Shown piece after piece: positions 52,291 to 61,785 of a stretch of 64,000 nt of DNA. The position numbers and the translations under genes are program-made. Within the stretch, counting starts at the first letter, position 1; the number at the start of each line of letters is the position of its first letter. The notes under the pieces were generated by a model. The model was not told the origin of the DNA. It worked only from the letters and a program-made list of their open reading frames with translations, and ran no database searches. The stretch comes from Aurantiacibacter rhizosphaerae. Lineage in GTDB: Bacteria; Pseudomonadota; Alphaproteobacteria; Sphingomonadales; Sphingomonadaceae. Where the stretch lies: positions 434,001-498,000 of the forward strand of contig NZ_WUBR01000002.1 of NCBI RefSeq assembly GCF_009807005.1, written 5' to 3'.

Positions 52291-53469
52291 TCACGCCTTA
52301 GATATACGTGCGATGAAAAACCCGTCCGTTCCGTCGTGGGACGGTGTGAGGCGAACGCCCGGCCCGCGCGCCGTTCCCAGCGGCAGGTCCAGCGCCTCTG
52401 CCTGCCAATCGGGGTGATCGGACAGGAACGCGGCGACTTGCCCTGCCCCTTCCTCATCCAGCAGCGAACAGGTGATGTAAGTGACAGAGCCACCCGGCTT
52501 CACCAGCTGCGCGGCGATATCCAGCAGCCGCGCCTGCAACTGCGTGAGCCGCGACAGCTCCGCTTCCGATAAGCGCCAGCGCGCCTCCGGATTGCGGCGC
52601 CATGTGCCTGTGCCGGAACACGGCGCATCCACCAGCACCCGGTCCGCCGTGCCTGCCCATGCGGCCAGAGCCTCCAGCTCCTTGCCCGGATCAAGCAGCA
52701 CGGTCTCTGCAACCTGCGCGCCTGCCCGCTCCGCCCGCGGTCCCAGCTGCGACAGACGGCGCTTGTCCGTGTCAGCCGCGATCAGCGTGCCGGCATTACC
52801 CATGGCAGCGGCCAGGGACAGGGTCTTGCCCCCTGCCCCGGCGCACAGGTCAATCACGGTGTCGCCGGGCAGCGCGCCAACGGCAGAGCAGGCGATCTGG
52901 CTGCCCAGATCCTGCACTTCGATCAACCCGGTTTCATAGGCTTCCCATTGCGAAACCTGCGTGCCGGAAGTGAAGCGGAGCGCATTCGGCAGGGCGAGCT
53001 TTTCGCCCTCCTCCGGCAGATCAGCCAGTTCGCCTTCCACTTTCAGCCGGTTGATCCGCACGTCCAGTGGTGCACGCGACAGCAGGGCCTCCGCCTCGCC
53101 CTGCCCGATGGCAGAGGCGATCAGGCGATCTTCCAGCCATTCGGGCGCCACGCCGCCTTCTGCCGGTTTCTCGTTCTTGCCGATCTTCGGCGGACCATAG
53201 CCTTCGCCGCTGAACAGTTCGCGCAAGGCAGGCTGTTCTTCCACCAGCCCCAGCATCGCGCGCCGCCCCGTCGCCGGGATCGGGCCGCAGGCGCGGATGG
53301 CGTCATACACATGCTCGCGAATGGCGCGCTTGTCCTTCGATCCGGCGAAACGGTGGTTCTTGAACCAGTCGGCCACCAGCCGGTCTGCCGGGGCGCCATT
53401 GGCCTTGGCGGCTTCGATGATGCCGTCGAGGATCTCGATAGCGGCCTGAATGCGGGCTGCGGGGGTCAT
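52291..53469 (-). CDS. RsmB/NOP-family rRNA (cytosine-C5) methyltransferase
   Basis: A 392-residue protein. An N-terminal NusB-like helical region (~1-130) leads to the SAM fold with DLCAGAGGKTLSLAA, DAPCSGTGTWRRNPEARW and YITCSLLDEEGAGQ. The two cysteines in the last two motifs are the general-base/release and nucleophile residues of RNA m5C methyltransferases. It likely modifies 16S rRNA. The start at 53467-53469 (MTPAARIQ) is preferred over an upstream frame of 13 residues. It lies 207 bases after the guaB stop region and is not coupled to it. Confidence 0.9.
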   Translation of the reverse strand: MTPAARIQAAIEILDGIIEAAKANGAPADRLVADWFKNHRFAGSKDKRAIREHVYDAIRACGPIPATGRRAMLGLVEEQPALRELFSGEGYGPPKIGKNEKPAEGGVAPEWLEDRLIASAIGQGEAEALLSRAPLDVRINRLKVEGELADLPEEGEKLALPNALRFTSGTQVSQWEAYETGLIEVQDLGSQIACSAVGALPGDTVIDLCAGAGGKTLSLAAAMGNAGTLIAADTDKRRLSQLGPRAERAGAQVAETVLLDPGKELEALAAWAGTADRVLVDAPCSGTGTWRRNPEARWRLSEAELSRLTQLQARLLDIAAQLVKPGGSVTYITCSLLDEEGAGQVAAFLSDHPDWQAEALDLPLGTARGPGVRLTPSHDGTDGFFIARISKA

Positions 53470-53633
53470 AATTGCTCCATCATGGAACGCTGATCGCCCC
53501 GTTTGCAAAAATTCGTTTTCGTCAATTCTGCCGATGTTCCAAAGGTTTGCAGTGCAATCCTGTTGGAAAAACTGTGACTTTCGGCAATCGCGAAAAGTCC
53601 GGGGTGCGTCTGTATCGGCATGACCGGAAAGCT

Positions 53634-53666
53634 GCGCGCGTTTCCGTGGGTAGGAAAGACGCGCGC
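53634..53666 (-). terminator. GC-rich hairpin, likely guaB terminator
   Basis: GCGCGCGT (53634-53641) pairs with ACGCGCGC (53659-53666), extended inward by TTCC/GGAA with a small bulge, around a loop GTGGGTA. It begins about 11 bases past the guaB TAG on the minus strand, but only a TTT run follows the stem. Terminator function is plausible, not certain. The rest of 53470-53676 shows nothing I can support. Confidence 0.45.
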
Positions 53667-53676
53667 CATTCCCGGC

Positions 53677-55194
<1,518 letters not shown>

Positions 55195-55418
55195 CTAGGG
55201 GGCGAGGCGGGAAAGAGGGGAATGGCGCAAAATTGGGAGCAAGGTGTGCGCACAACATCCTGATCAAGCGGTTGTTCTGAGCGGAAGAGTAGTCGCAGCG
55301 GGCCTGAAAGGCTGTTCTTCACAGAGGTGTGTACGGATCGCGCCACTCAATTCGCCAGTCGCACAAATAATTCGGCAATACCCTTGCGCAGGCAACCCTC
55401 AGACCGCATTATTGTGCG

Positions 55419-55745
55419 ATGCAGCATGAAACCACCCTGGAAAAGACCACGCTTGCGACAATTGCCGAGGCCATTCAGCTAAAGCGCGTGATTATGGTGA
55501 CCTATAATGGGGAGCGCCTACAGCTCAATCCGCACCAGTTGTTCGCCCGTCACCATTCGGTTTATCTTCGAGCGTTCAACCCAGCCAAGAGCCTGAGGCA
55601 CGATGAAGACCCCACGTTGGGGAATTTCAACATCGCCGGAATGTCCGATATCGACGTGACGACCGACGCGTTCGAGCCACTTGCCTCCTTCGACGCAGAA
55701 GTCGTGAAAGCTGGCGACAACGCCCTGGTGAGTGTGGACGATTAA
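55419..55745 (+). CDS. Small stand-alone WYL-like domain protein
   Basis: A 108-residue cytoplasmic protein. The segment AIQLKRVIMVTYNGERLQLNPHQLFARHHSVYLRAFNP, then GNFNIAGMSDIDVT, follows the pattern of WYL domains (AI...K..I...Y.G......P..L......YL.......F.L..I). No helix-turn-helix is attached, unlike the usual WYL regulators. WYL domains bind nucleic acid or ligands in regulators of CRISPR and DNA-damage responses; here the role is unknown. It lies in a 290-base divergent gap opposite guaB; that gap (55129-55418) showed no clear promoter to me. Confidence 0.6.
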   Translation: MQHETTLEKTTLATIAEAIQLKRVIMVTYNGERLQLNPHQLFARHHSVYLRAFNPAKSLRHDEDPTLGNFNIAGMSDIDVTTDAFEPLASFDAEVVKAGDNALVSVDD

Positions 55746-55747
55746 GT

Positions 55748-55768
55748 GTCCGCAATCGGGCTGCGGAC
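55748..55768. other. Hairpin between convergent genes
   Basis: GTCCGCA (55748-55754) and TGCGGAC (55762-55768) form a perfect 7-base stem with a 7-base loop, starting 3 bases after the WYL-like gene's TAA and 13 bases before the convergent 3-hydroxybutyrate dehydrogenase stop. There is no T-run. It may act as a bidirectional transcription end or mRNA 3' stabiliser. Confidence 0.35.
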
Positions 55769-55780
55769 GGACGTTGAACG

Positions 55781-56536
55781 CTACTGCGCTGTCCATCCCC
55801 CGTCGATTTCGTAATTCGCGCCGGTGATGTTCTGCGCCACGTCGCGGCACAGAAAAGCGGCGAGCGCGCCCACTTCCTCCACCTGCACGAATTTCTTTGT
55901 GGGCTGACGGGCCAGCAGCACGTCGTTCATCACTTCCTCACGCGTCATGCCTCGGCTTTTCATCGTGTCGGGGATCTGGCTTTCCACCAGCGGCGTCCAG
56001 ACATAGGCGGGGCTGATGCAGTTGGCCGTCACGTTATGCTCGGCCAGTTCCAGTGCCAGAGTCTTCGTCAGCCCGGCAATCCCGTGCTTCGCGGCGACAT
56101 AGGCCGCCTTGTATGGGCTGGCCGTCAGCGAATGGGCGCTGGCGGTGTTGATGATGCGGCCCCAGCCCGCCTGCTTCATATGCGGGACCGCAAGGCGCGC
56201 TGTGTGAAATGCGCTGGAGAGATTGAGCGCGATAATCGCGTTCCACTTGTCGACCGGGAATTCCTCGACAGGAGCAACGTGCTGCATGCCGGCGTTGTTC
56301 ACCAGCACATCCACCCCGCCCGCGCCTGCCATCAATTCCTCGGCACCTTCCACCGTGGTGAGGTCTGTGTTGATGTACTCGGCACCCAGCTCTTCGCGCA
56401 GCTTCGCGATCTCGTCCTCGTCGCCAAAACCGTTCAGCACGATCTCCGCACCCTCTGCCTGCAAGGCGCGGGCAATGGCCAGGCCAATGCCGGATGTGGA
56501 GCCCGTGATCAGCGCGCGCTTGCCTTTGAGGAACAT
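55781..56536 (-). CDS. 3-hydroxybutyrate dehydrogenase
   Basis: A 251-residue SDR using the ATG at 56534-56536 (MFLKGKRALITGSTSGIGLAIA), which has GGAG 7 bases before it; an ATG 12 bases upstream would add four residues. NNAGMQHVAPVEEFP, NTASAHSLTASPYKAAYVAAKHG with the Tyr/Lys pair, and the long loop TPLVESQIPD are hallmarks of D-3-hydroxybutyrate dehydrogenase. It interconverts 3-hydroxybutyrate and acetoacetate with NAD, in PHB turnover or ketone use. No PHB genes are adjacent. Confidence 0.9.
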   Translation of the reverse strand: MFLKGKRALITGSTSGIGLAIARALQAEGAEIVLNGFGDEDEIAKLREELGAEYINTDLTTVEGAEELMAGAGGVDVLVNNAGMQHVAPVEEFPVDKWNAIIALNLSSAFHTARLAVPHMKQAGWGRIINTASAHSLTASPYKAAYVAAKHGIAGLTKTLALELAEHNVTANCISPAYVWTPLVESQIPDTMKSRGMTREEVMNDVLLARQPTKKFVQVEEVGALAAFLCRDVAQNITGANYEIDGGWTAQ

Positions 56537-56631
56537 TCGTGTCTCCATACTGTTGATTTGCCTTGTGGTCGCCGTGTCGTAAACATGATGACCGGATCAT
56601 TACAACATGCTTCGCCTGGGGAGGGCACGCA

Positions 56632-57495
56632 ATGAGACTTAATCCGTTCGATACCAGCAAGATCGACGTGGGCACCACCGGTGGGCGCGGCGGCGTTGGC
56701 AAGGCTGGCGGGCTGGGCTGCGGCACCATCGTGATCGCGGCGATCGGCTATTTCGTGTTCGGGCTTGACCCTATGCAGACCGCCGCCACGGTGGAAGGCA
56801 TGCAGCAGGGCCAGGGCCAGATGCAATCCGCGCCCGCGAACGAGGACGAGGCCGCCGTCTGCAACTCCAACCAATATGCGCAGGAAAGCTGCAACGCGCT
56901 CACTTCTCTTAACGAGACATGGTCCGCGCGCTTTCAGGAAGAGGGGCTGGGAAGCGAGTTCCGTGGCCCTGGCCTGCGCTTTGCGACTGCACAGCAGTTC
57001 AACACCGGCTGCGGCACCGGCTCTGTCGGCATGGGACCGTTCTACTGCCCGGCGGATGAGCGGATGTATATCGATGTATCCTTCTTCGACCAGCTCAAGC
57101 AGATGTCCGGCGAAGGCGGCGATTTCGCGCGGCTTTACGTGGTGGCGCATGAATATGGCCATCACGTGCAGACCATCACCGGCGTTTCAGACCAGATCCG
57201 CAGTGCACAGCAGCAGAATCCGCGCATGAAGAACCAGCTACAGGTGCGCATGGAACTGCATGCCGATTGCTATGCCGGCGTCTGGGCGGGCCGCAATCGC
57301 AACCTCGTTGAACCCGGCGATTTCGAGGAAGGCATGAACGCCGCCGCCGCCATCGGCGACGATACGCTGACCAAGGGCCGCGTAAGTGCAGAGAACTTCA
57401 CCCACGGCACCAGCCGCCAGCGCATGGAAGCGTTGCAACTGGGCATGCGCACAGGGGATGATGAGCAATGCGATTCCACCTATCTGCAGATCTGA
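56632..57495 (+). CDS. YpfJ/KPN_02809-family neutral zinc metallopeptidase
   Basis: A 287-residue protein with one membrane segment (~32-55, GLGCGTIVIAAIGYFVFGLDP). The periplasmic part has VVAHEYGHHVQ (the HExxH zinc motif), ELHADCYAGVWA (third ligand and Asp) and DDTLTKGRVSAENFTHGTSRQR. The N-terminal 'MRLNPFDTSKID' with a Gly-rich stretch is family-typical. Substrate unknown. The ATG at 56632 follows GGGAGGG by about 6 bases. The next gene starts 2 bases after the stop and is likely co-transcribed. Confidence 0.9.
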   Translation: MRLNPFDTSKIDVGTTGGRGGVGKAGGLGCGTIVIAAIGYFVFGLDPMQTAATVEGMQQGQGQMQSAPANEDEAAVCNSNQYAQESCNALTSLNETWSARFQEEGLGSEFRGPGLRFATAQQFNTGCGTGSVGMGPFYCPADERMYIDVSFFDQLKQMSGEGGDFARLYVVAHEYGHHVQTITGVSDQIRSAQQQNPRMKNQLQVRMELHADCYAGVWAGRNRNLVEPGDFEEGMNAAAAIGDDTLTKGRVSAENFTHGTSRQRMEALQLGMRTGDDEQCDSTYLQI

Positions 57496-57496
57496 C

Positions 57497-58108
57497 ATGA
57501 ACCGCACACGATATCTCCTCGCCCTCCCCATCCTGGCGCTGGCCATGCCCGCCAGCGCGCAGGATGATGTGACGGACCGCAGGCCCAATGTGGCCGATGT
57601 CGCCATGACCCCGCTCAGCGATCTGAACCTGAAGCGCGATCCCATCCCCACGATCCTGATCTGGGCGCAGGAAAACCCCTACGCCAACGAAGGGCTGGAG
57701 AGTTGCAGCAACATCCTGCGCGGGATCGGCGATCTGGACGCGGTGCTGGGGGACGATGTCGACGCCCAGCCCGATGAGGAAGAGCGCCTGTCGATAACCG
57801 GCGTGGCGCAAAGCGCCTTGGGGTCCTTCATCCCGTTTCGCGGCATCATCCGCGAAATTTCGGGCGCAAACGACCACGAACACAAGTTTCGCCAGGCAAT
57901 TACCGCCGGGCTGATGCGCCGATCCTATCTGAAGGGTTTGGGAGAGGCGCGCGATTGCCCCTACCCCGCACGCCCCATGCCAAGCACAATGCTGGCGGCA
58001 ATGGAACAGGGCGAATCGATGGTGCCCGAACAGCAGCAAGTGGAAGAAACGGTGAGCGAAGACGGGACGCGTTTCGTATCGCGCCCCGTCGTTCAGCCCA
58101 TCGATTGA
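57497..58108 (+). CDS. Secreted protein of unknown function
   Basis: A 203-residue protein with a signal peptide (MNRTRYLLALPILALAMPASAQ, ~residue 20 cleavage). The mature part contains ILIWAQENPYANEG, SCSNILRGIGDLDAVLGDDVD, a more hydrophobic stretch SALGSFIPFRGIIREISGA, and a Gln/Glu-rich end. Two cysteines could pair. No domain was recognised. It starts 2 bases after the zinc peptidase stop, so a shared periplasmic role is possible. Confidence 0.65.
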   Translation: MNRTRYLLALPILALAMPASAQDDVTDRRPNVADVAMTPLSDLNLKRDPIPTILIWAQENPYANEGLESCSNILRGIGDLDAVLGDDVDAQPDEEERLSITGVAQSALGSFIPFRGIIREISGANDHEHKFRQAITAGLMRRSYLKGLGEARDCPYPARPMPSTMLAAMEQGESMVPEQQQVEETVSEDGTRFVSRPVVQPID

Positions 58109-58130
58109 TTAGCGCATAATCACCGTTTGG

Positions 58131-60026
58131 TCAGGCGCGGACGATTTCCACAACAGGCCGCGTCTCCTGCTCGCAATCCTCGTCCTGTACAGGAGAGGGA
58201 TCAGGCATAGTCATCCGCATGGGCGAAAGCACCTGAACAGGTGACACCATGCGTCCGCGCCAGCTCATGGCAACAGCGGTGCTGTGTGCATTTGGCTTGG
58301 CGTGCGACATGCTTGCGTGTTCGCGGCGCAGGCTGCGTGCCTCAGCCTGCAATTCATCCAGAGCCTCCTGCATTTCGCGGACTGCCTCCTCGCGATCCTT
58401 GGCCGGGATGCTGGAATTCCCCCTGATCGCCACCATCGCGCTGCGGATGCCGACCATGGCTGCTTCGATACCGGCGCGTGCCCCGCTGCGGGCCATGCTT
58501 TCATAGGCTTGCGTATCGCAGATCATCGTCGCCGTGCGGCCATTGCCAAGATCACGCTTTACTACGCCGTCGGGGCCAGCCTTGGCACAATCGGCCTCCC
58601 CAAAGCGGACAGCCACGGCGCGGGCATGCTGTGCCCTTTCGCGGGCGTGGACGGCGCGTTCCTGCGCCTGAACAGCCCGGTCTGCCGAACGATGGGCGCG
58701 TCGCTGCGCCTCTGCCATCGCCATCTCGATCTCAGCCTCATGAAGCTCCATCTCGGCTTCCGCCTGCTCCATTTCCGCCTGGATCTGCTCTTCGATTTGC
58801 TGTTCCATTTCCTCCTGGAACTGATCCCATTGGCGATCCTCCCCACCACGCGTGATCGTCTGGCGGATGACGTGGCGCTCTCCGGTGGCGTCGTCGTAAT
58901 GCACGATCACATGCTCGCCCTCCCCGTTGATCATCATGGCGGAGGGCGGTGCCGGTGGCTGCGGCGCCATCGGTGGCAAGGGTGCTTGCGGCGCCAGCGG
59001 TGCCTCCGGCGCAAGCGGCGCGGCAGGCGCGTCGGGCACCGGCGGCGCTTCGCTTTGCGCATAGGTGATTGATGCGGTCAGCGGCAAAGCCAGCGCGGTG
59101 GTGGTGATGGCGGCGATGCCGATACGGCGGCGGCCGGGCGATACTTCGGACATGGTGAGGCTCCTTAAACGGTGAATGATCGATTTCTCGCCAAGCACCG
59201 GACAAGCCATGGGTGCTGCCATTGCCAGATGTTCACCAGCGGCAAAGCTGGCAATTACCTCGGCATAGACAGCCCGTTCAGACCGCGCACGGCCAGCGAC
59301 AACGCGCGCATCGCACGCTGCCTCCTGATCCCTGCGCATCGCTCTCCAGCCCCACCAGGCGAGCGGATTGAACCAGTGCAAGGCCAACAGCGGCTGGGCC
59401 GCAATGTTCGCAACGAGATCGTGGCCGCGATGGTGCGCAAGTTCATGCGCAATCGCCAGATCGCGGGCCTTTATATCATAATGCGCCATGAAGGCGGGCG
59501 GCAGGGCCACCACCTTATCGGCAATGCCAAAGGCGACAGGGCCGGTGACTGCGGGCGTTTCCACCAGCCGCACCTTGCCCGCATCACCCACGGGAATGCT
59601 GCCTTCCAGCAAGTGGCGCCGCATCTGCACATATTCGCGAATGCGCCAGCCGATGAATATCAGCGCGCCGCCGATCCATAGCGGCAGCAGCAGATCGGTG
59701 ACCGTGATGCCCACCAGCGGCGCGGCACCAATTCCGGCAGCGGCGGAGCCAGCAACTTCAGCAGTGGCAGCGCTGTCCGCCGGATCGGAAATGATCACCA
59801 TCAGCGGGGCGGAGGGCGACAGTGCGGCCTCCTGCTGCGCCGGGGCCATCCACGCGGGCAGCACGATGGGCGGCATGACGAACCGCATGAAGGGCAGCGC
59901 CCACAGCGCATAGGCCACCTGCGGCCCGCACCAGCGAGACACCGGGCGGCGCAAAAGCAGCACCAGCGCAATCAGCAAAGAGGTGTAGATGAAAGTGTCG
60001 ACCAACCAGTCCCCAAAAGCGGTCAT
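58131..60026 (-). CDS. M56 (BlaR1-like) membrane metalloprotease with coiled-coil sensor region
   Basis: A 631-residue protein. Four membrane helices lie in about residues 1-310 with the cytoplasmic HELAHHRGHDLV zinc motif and a downstream acidic ligand (RDQEAACDARV), the BlaR1/MecR1 protease layout. The C-terminal ~300 residues are periplasmic but not a penicillin-binding domain. They begin with a Pro/Ala-rich linker (~335-370), then a Glu/Ala/Met/Gln-rich coiled coil (~405-490) and a second helical part. It would cleave the BlaI repressor encoded just upstream on sensing an unknown signal. Its ATG overlaps the blaI stop. Confidence 0.88.
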   Translation of the reverse strand: MTAFGDWLVDTFIYTSLLIALVLLLRRPVSRWCGPQVAYALWALPFMRFVMPPIVLPAWMAPAQQEAALSPSAPLMVIISDPADSAATAEVAGSAAAGIGAAPLVGITVTDLLLPLWIGGALIFIGWRIREYVQMRRHLLEGSIPVGDAGKVRLVETPAVTGPVAFGIADKVVALPPAFMAHYDIKARDLAIAHELAHHRGHDLVANIAAQPLLALHWFNPLAWWGWRAMRRDQEAACDARVVAGRARSERAVYAEVIASFAAGEHLAMAAPMACPVLGEKSIIHRLRSLTMSEVSPGRRRIGIAAITTTALALPLTASITYAQSEAPPVPDAPAAPLAPEAPLAPQAPLPPMAPQPPAPPSAMMINGEGEHVIVHYDDATGERHVIRQTITRGGEDRQWDQFQEEMEQQIEEQIQAEMEQAEAEMELHEAEIEMAMAEAQRRAHRSADRAVQAQERAVHARERAQHARAVAVRFGEADCAKAGPDGVVKRDLGNGRTATMICDTQAYESMARSGARAGIEAAMVGIRSAMVAIRGNSSIPAKDREEAVREMQEALDELQAEARSLRREHASMSHAKPNAHSTAVAMSWRGRMVSPVQVLSPMRMTMPDPSPVQDEDCEQETRPVVEIVRA

Positions 60027-60427
60027 TTCTTCAACTCCCGCAGGATGCTCTCGATCTCGGCGATGTCATCCTCGCTCAATGCCTCTGCCTGCGCCAGATG
60101 GGCAAACAGCGGCGCGGCGCGGCCACCGAACAGGCGATCTACCAAGCGGCGCGATTCGCCGCCGACATAGGCGGCACGGGCGATCAGCGGAGAATACAGG
60201 AAACGGCGGCCATCCGGCTGGGTTGCCAGCGCGCCTTTCTGCACCAGGCGGGACAGCAAGGTTTTTACGGTGGGCATGGACCAGCCGCGATCCTTGCACA
60301 CGGTTTCGCACACCTCGGCGGCGGTTTGCGGGCTGCGCGCCCACAGCGATTCCATCACCGCATGTTCGGCATCGCTGATGCGCTCCACCCCGGTGTCCTC
60401 TTGATCCTGATCGGTCTTTGCAACCAC
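60023..60427 (-). CDS. BlaI/MecI/CopY-family transcriptional repressor
   Basis: A 134-residue winged-helix protein. ISDAEHAVMESLWARSPQTAAEVCE and GWSMPTVKTLLSRLVQKGALATQPDGRRFLYSPL are the family DNA-binding parts; the C-terminal ~45 residues give the dimer helix. The GTG start has GGGAGG 5 bases before it. It should bind the paired sites just upstream and be cleaved or released through the M56 protease. CopY-type Cys motifs (CxC) are absent, so a metal-sensing role is unlikely. Confidence 0.92.
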   Translation of the reverse strand: MVAKTDQDQEDTGVERISDAEHAVMESLWARSPQTAAEVCETVCKDRGWSMPTVKTLLSRLVQKGALATQPDGRRFLYSPLIARAAYVGGESRRLVDRLFGGRAAPLFAHLAQAEALSEDDIAEIESILRELKK

Positions 60428-60445
60428 ATCGTCCTCCCTGAACGA

Positions 60446-60457
60446 TTACATCTGTAA
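60446..60457. promoter_or_regulatory. BlaI-type operator, box 1 (TTACATCTGTAA)
   Basis: TTACA-TC-TGTAA is a perfect dyad fitting the TACA...TGTA core of Bla/Mec operators, 19 bases before the blaI start codon. It pairs with box 2 at 60467-60478, centre-to-centre 21 bases (two helical turns). Confidence 0.7.
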
Positions 60458-60466
60458 GTGTTACGA

Positions 60467-60478
60467 CTACGCTTGTAA
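60467..60478. promoter_or_regulatory. BlaI-type operator, box 2 (CTACGCTTGTAA)
   Basis: CTACGCTTGTAA matches box 1 at eight of twelve positions and keeps the TGTAA half. It overlaps the proposed -10 element of the blaI promoter (60472-60477), so binding would block transcription. Confidence 0.6.
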
Positions 60479-60500
60479 TCTGAACTGCTGGTGAATGCAA
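60472..60500 (-). promoter_or_regulatory. Putative blaI promoter
   Basis: On the minus strand TTGCAT (60500-60495) and TACAAG (60477-60472) are spaced by 17 bases. The start would fall between the two operator boxes. Match to consensus is moderate; placement relative to the operators supports it. Confidence 0.45.
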
Positions 60501-60576
60501 GTTTCCATCGGTACTACCTTGCTCGGCTGGCGCGGGGGATGGGCCTTGCGCAAAATCCGTGTAACCTCACGCCCGA

Positions 60577-61125
60577 ATGGCACGAATGGGCAAACAGACA
60601 GATTTTTCGGGCGATACGCTGGACCAGTTGATGGCATCGGCGCGCGCCGGGGATTCTGCGGCCTATCGGCGCTTCCTGTCCGAGGCAGCGCAGCGCATCC
60701 GCGCCATGCTGGCGCGGAAAATCGGCGCGGACAGTGAACTGGAGGATGTGGTGCAGGAATGCCTGATAGCGATTCATGCCAAGCGCCACACGCTTGATCC
60801 GGGGCGTCCGGTGGCGCCGTGGATGTATGCCATCGCAAACTACAAGCTGATCGATCACTGGCGAAGGCGCGGCCGCAGCCCGATCGAATTCGATGATGCG
60901 GCGGATATGGCAGTTGCGGCAGATACGTTGGCGTCCACCGATATAGAAACGCTGCTGGAAAAGCTGCCGCGCGCACAGGCCGACGCCATTCGCATGACGC
61001 ATATAGAGGGGCTATCCAATCGGGAGGCGGGCGAACGCATCGGGGTGGGCGTTTCCGCCATGAAATTGCGCGTGCATCGCGGCATGGCCCAGCTGAAGAA
61101 GATCGCGGAAAAAGACCGGATATGA
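60577..61125 (+). CDS. ECF-type RNA polymerase sigma factor
   Basis: A 182-residue protein. Region 2 contains DSELEDVVQECLIAIHAKRHT and PWMYAIANYKLIDHWRRRGR; region 4 contains LPRAQADAIRMTHIEGLSNREAGERIGVG and AMKLRVHRGMAQLKK. There is no extra domain. It directs polymerase to a small stress regulon. The stop overlaps the NrsF-like gene's start (ATGA), the usual sigma/anti-sigma coupling. The region shared with blaI (60428-60576) may include an autoregulated promoter, not recognised here. A second ATG at 60586 is possible. Confidence 0.93.
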   Translation: MARMGKQTDFSGDTLDQLMASARAGDSAAYRRFLSEAAQRIRAMLARKIGADSELEDVVQECLIAIHAKRHTLDPGRPVAPWMYAIANYKLIDHWRRRGRSPIEFDDAADMAVAADTLASTDIETLLEKLPRAQADAIRMTHIEGLSNREAGERIGVGVSAMKLRVHRGMAQLKKIAEKDRI

Positions 61126-61748
61126 ACTCAACCGATAGCCTGATCGATCAACTGGCGCAGGACGGTGCGGCTCCGCGCCCCGCATCCCTTCCCCGATTCG
61201 TTGCGCCGCTGGCCCTTGCCATGGCGATCTGCGCGATTGGCATTGCCCTGGTGCTGGAGGCGCCCTTTATTGGCATGGCCATAAACGGGCCTGGCCCCAT
61301 GCTGGTGAAGTGGGGCTTTTCCATCGCCCTGCTCCTGCTCAGCGGATTTGCGCTGTGGTTTATCGGCAGGCCCGGCAAGGCCACCGGCGCAACCATGGCA
61401 ACGCTTGCCGTGCCCTTCATACTGCTGGCGGCCCTGCTGGGGGCGGACCTCGCAATCGGCCAGCGGGCTTTCCCCGGTGAGACATGGCAGCGCTGCCTGG
61501 CGGCGATGGCGGTGATGAGCCCGATTGCCTTTGGCGGCGCCATTCTGGCTGCGCGCTGGCTGGCGCCTACGAACCTGCACCGTGCCGGATTGGTGGCAGG
61601 AATGTTCGGGGGCGCTGCTGCGATGACGGCCTATTCTCCCCACTGTCCAGAGCATGGCATGGCCTATGTGGCGGTGTTCTATTGCCTGCCCATTCTGACG
61701 ATGGCCGCGCTTGGCTGGCTTCTCGGCCCGCGTCTTTTGCGCTGGTAA
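61122..61748 (+). CDS. NrsF-family (DUF1109) anti-sigma factor
   Basis: A 208-residue protein with six membrane segments across residues ~25-205 and a short cytoplasmic N-terminus (MNSTDSLIDQLAQDG) that would bind the sigma factor. SPHCPEHGMAYVAVFYCLP near the end matches the conserved CPE...F...WY-like region of NrsF/DUF1109. In Caulobacter relatives (NrsF with SigF) the conserved cysteines sense chromate or cadmium. Here Cys residues are in SPHCPE, in FYCLPI and in MAICAIG. It is coupled to the ECF gene by ATGA. Confidence 0.88.
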   Translation: MNSTDSLIDQLAQDGAAPRPASLPRFVAPLALAMAICAIGIALVLEAPFIGMAINGPGPMLVKWGFSIALLLLSGFALWFIGRPGKATGATMATLAVPFILLAALLGADLAIGQRAFPGETWQRCLAAMAVMSPIAFGGAILAARWLAPTNLHRAGLVAGMFGGAAAMTAYSPHCPEHGMAYVAVFYCLPILTMAALGWLLGPRLLRW

Positions 61749-61785
61749 TATTGGAACAGCCTTGCCGCGCACTGGTTGGCAGGGC

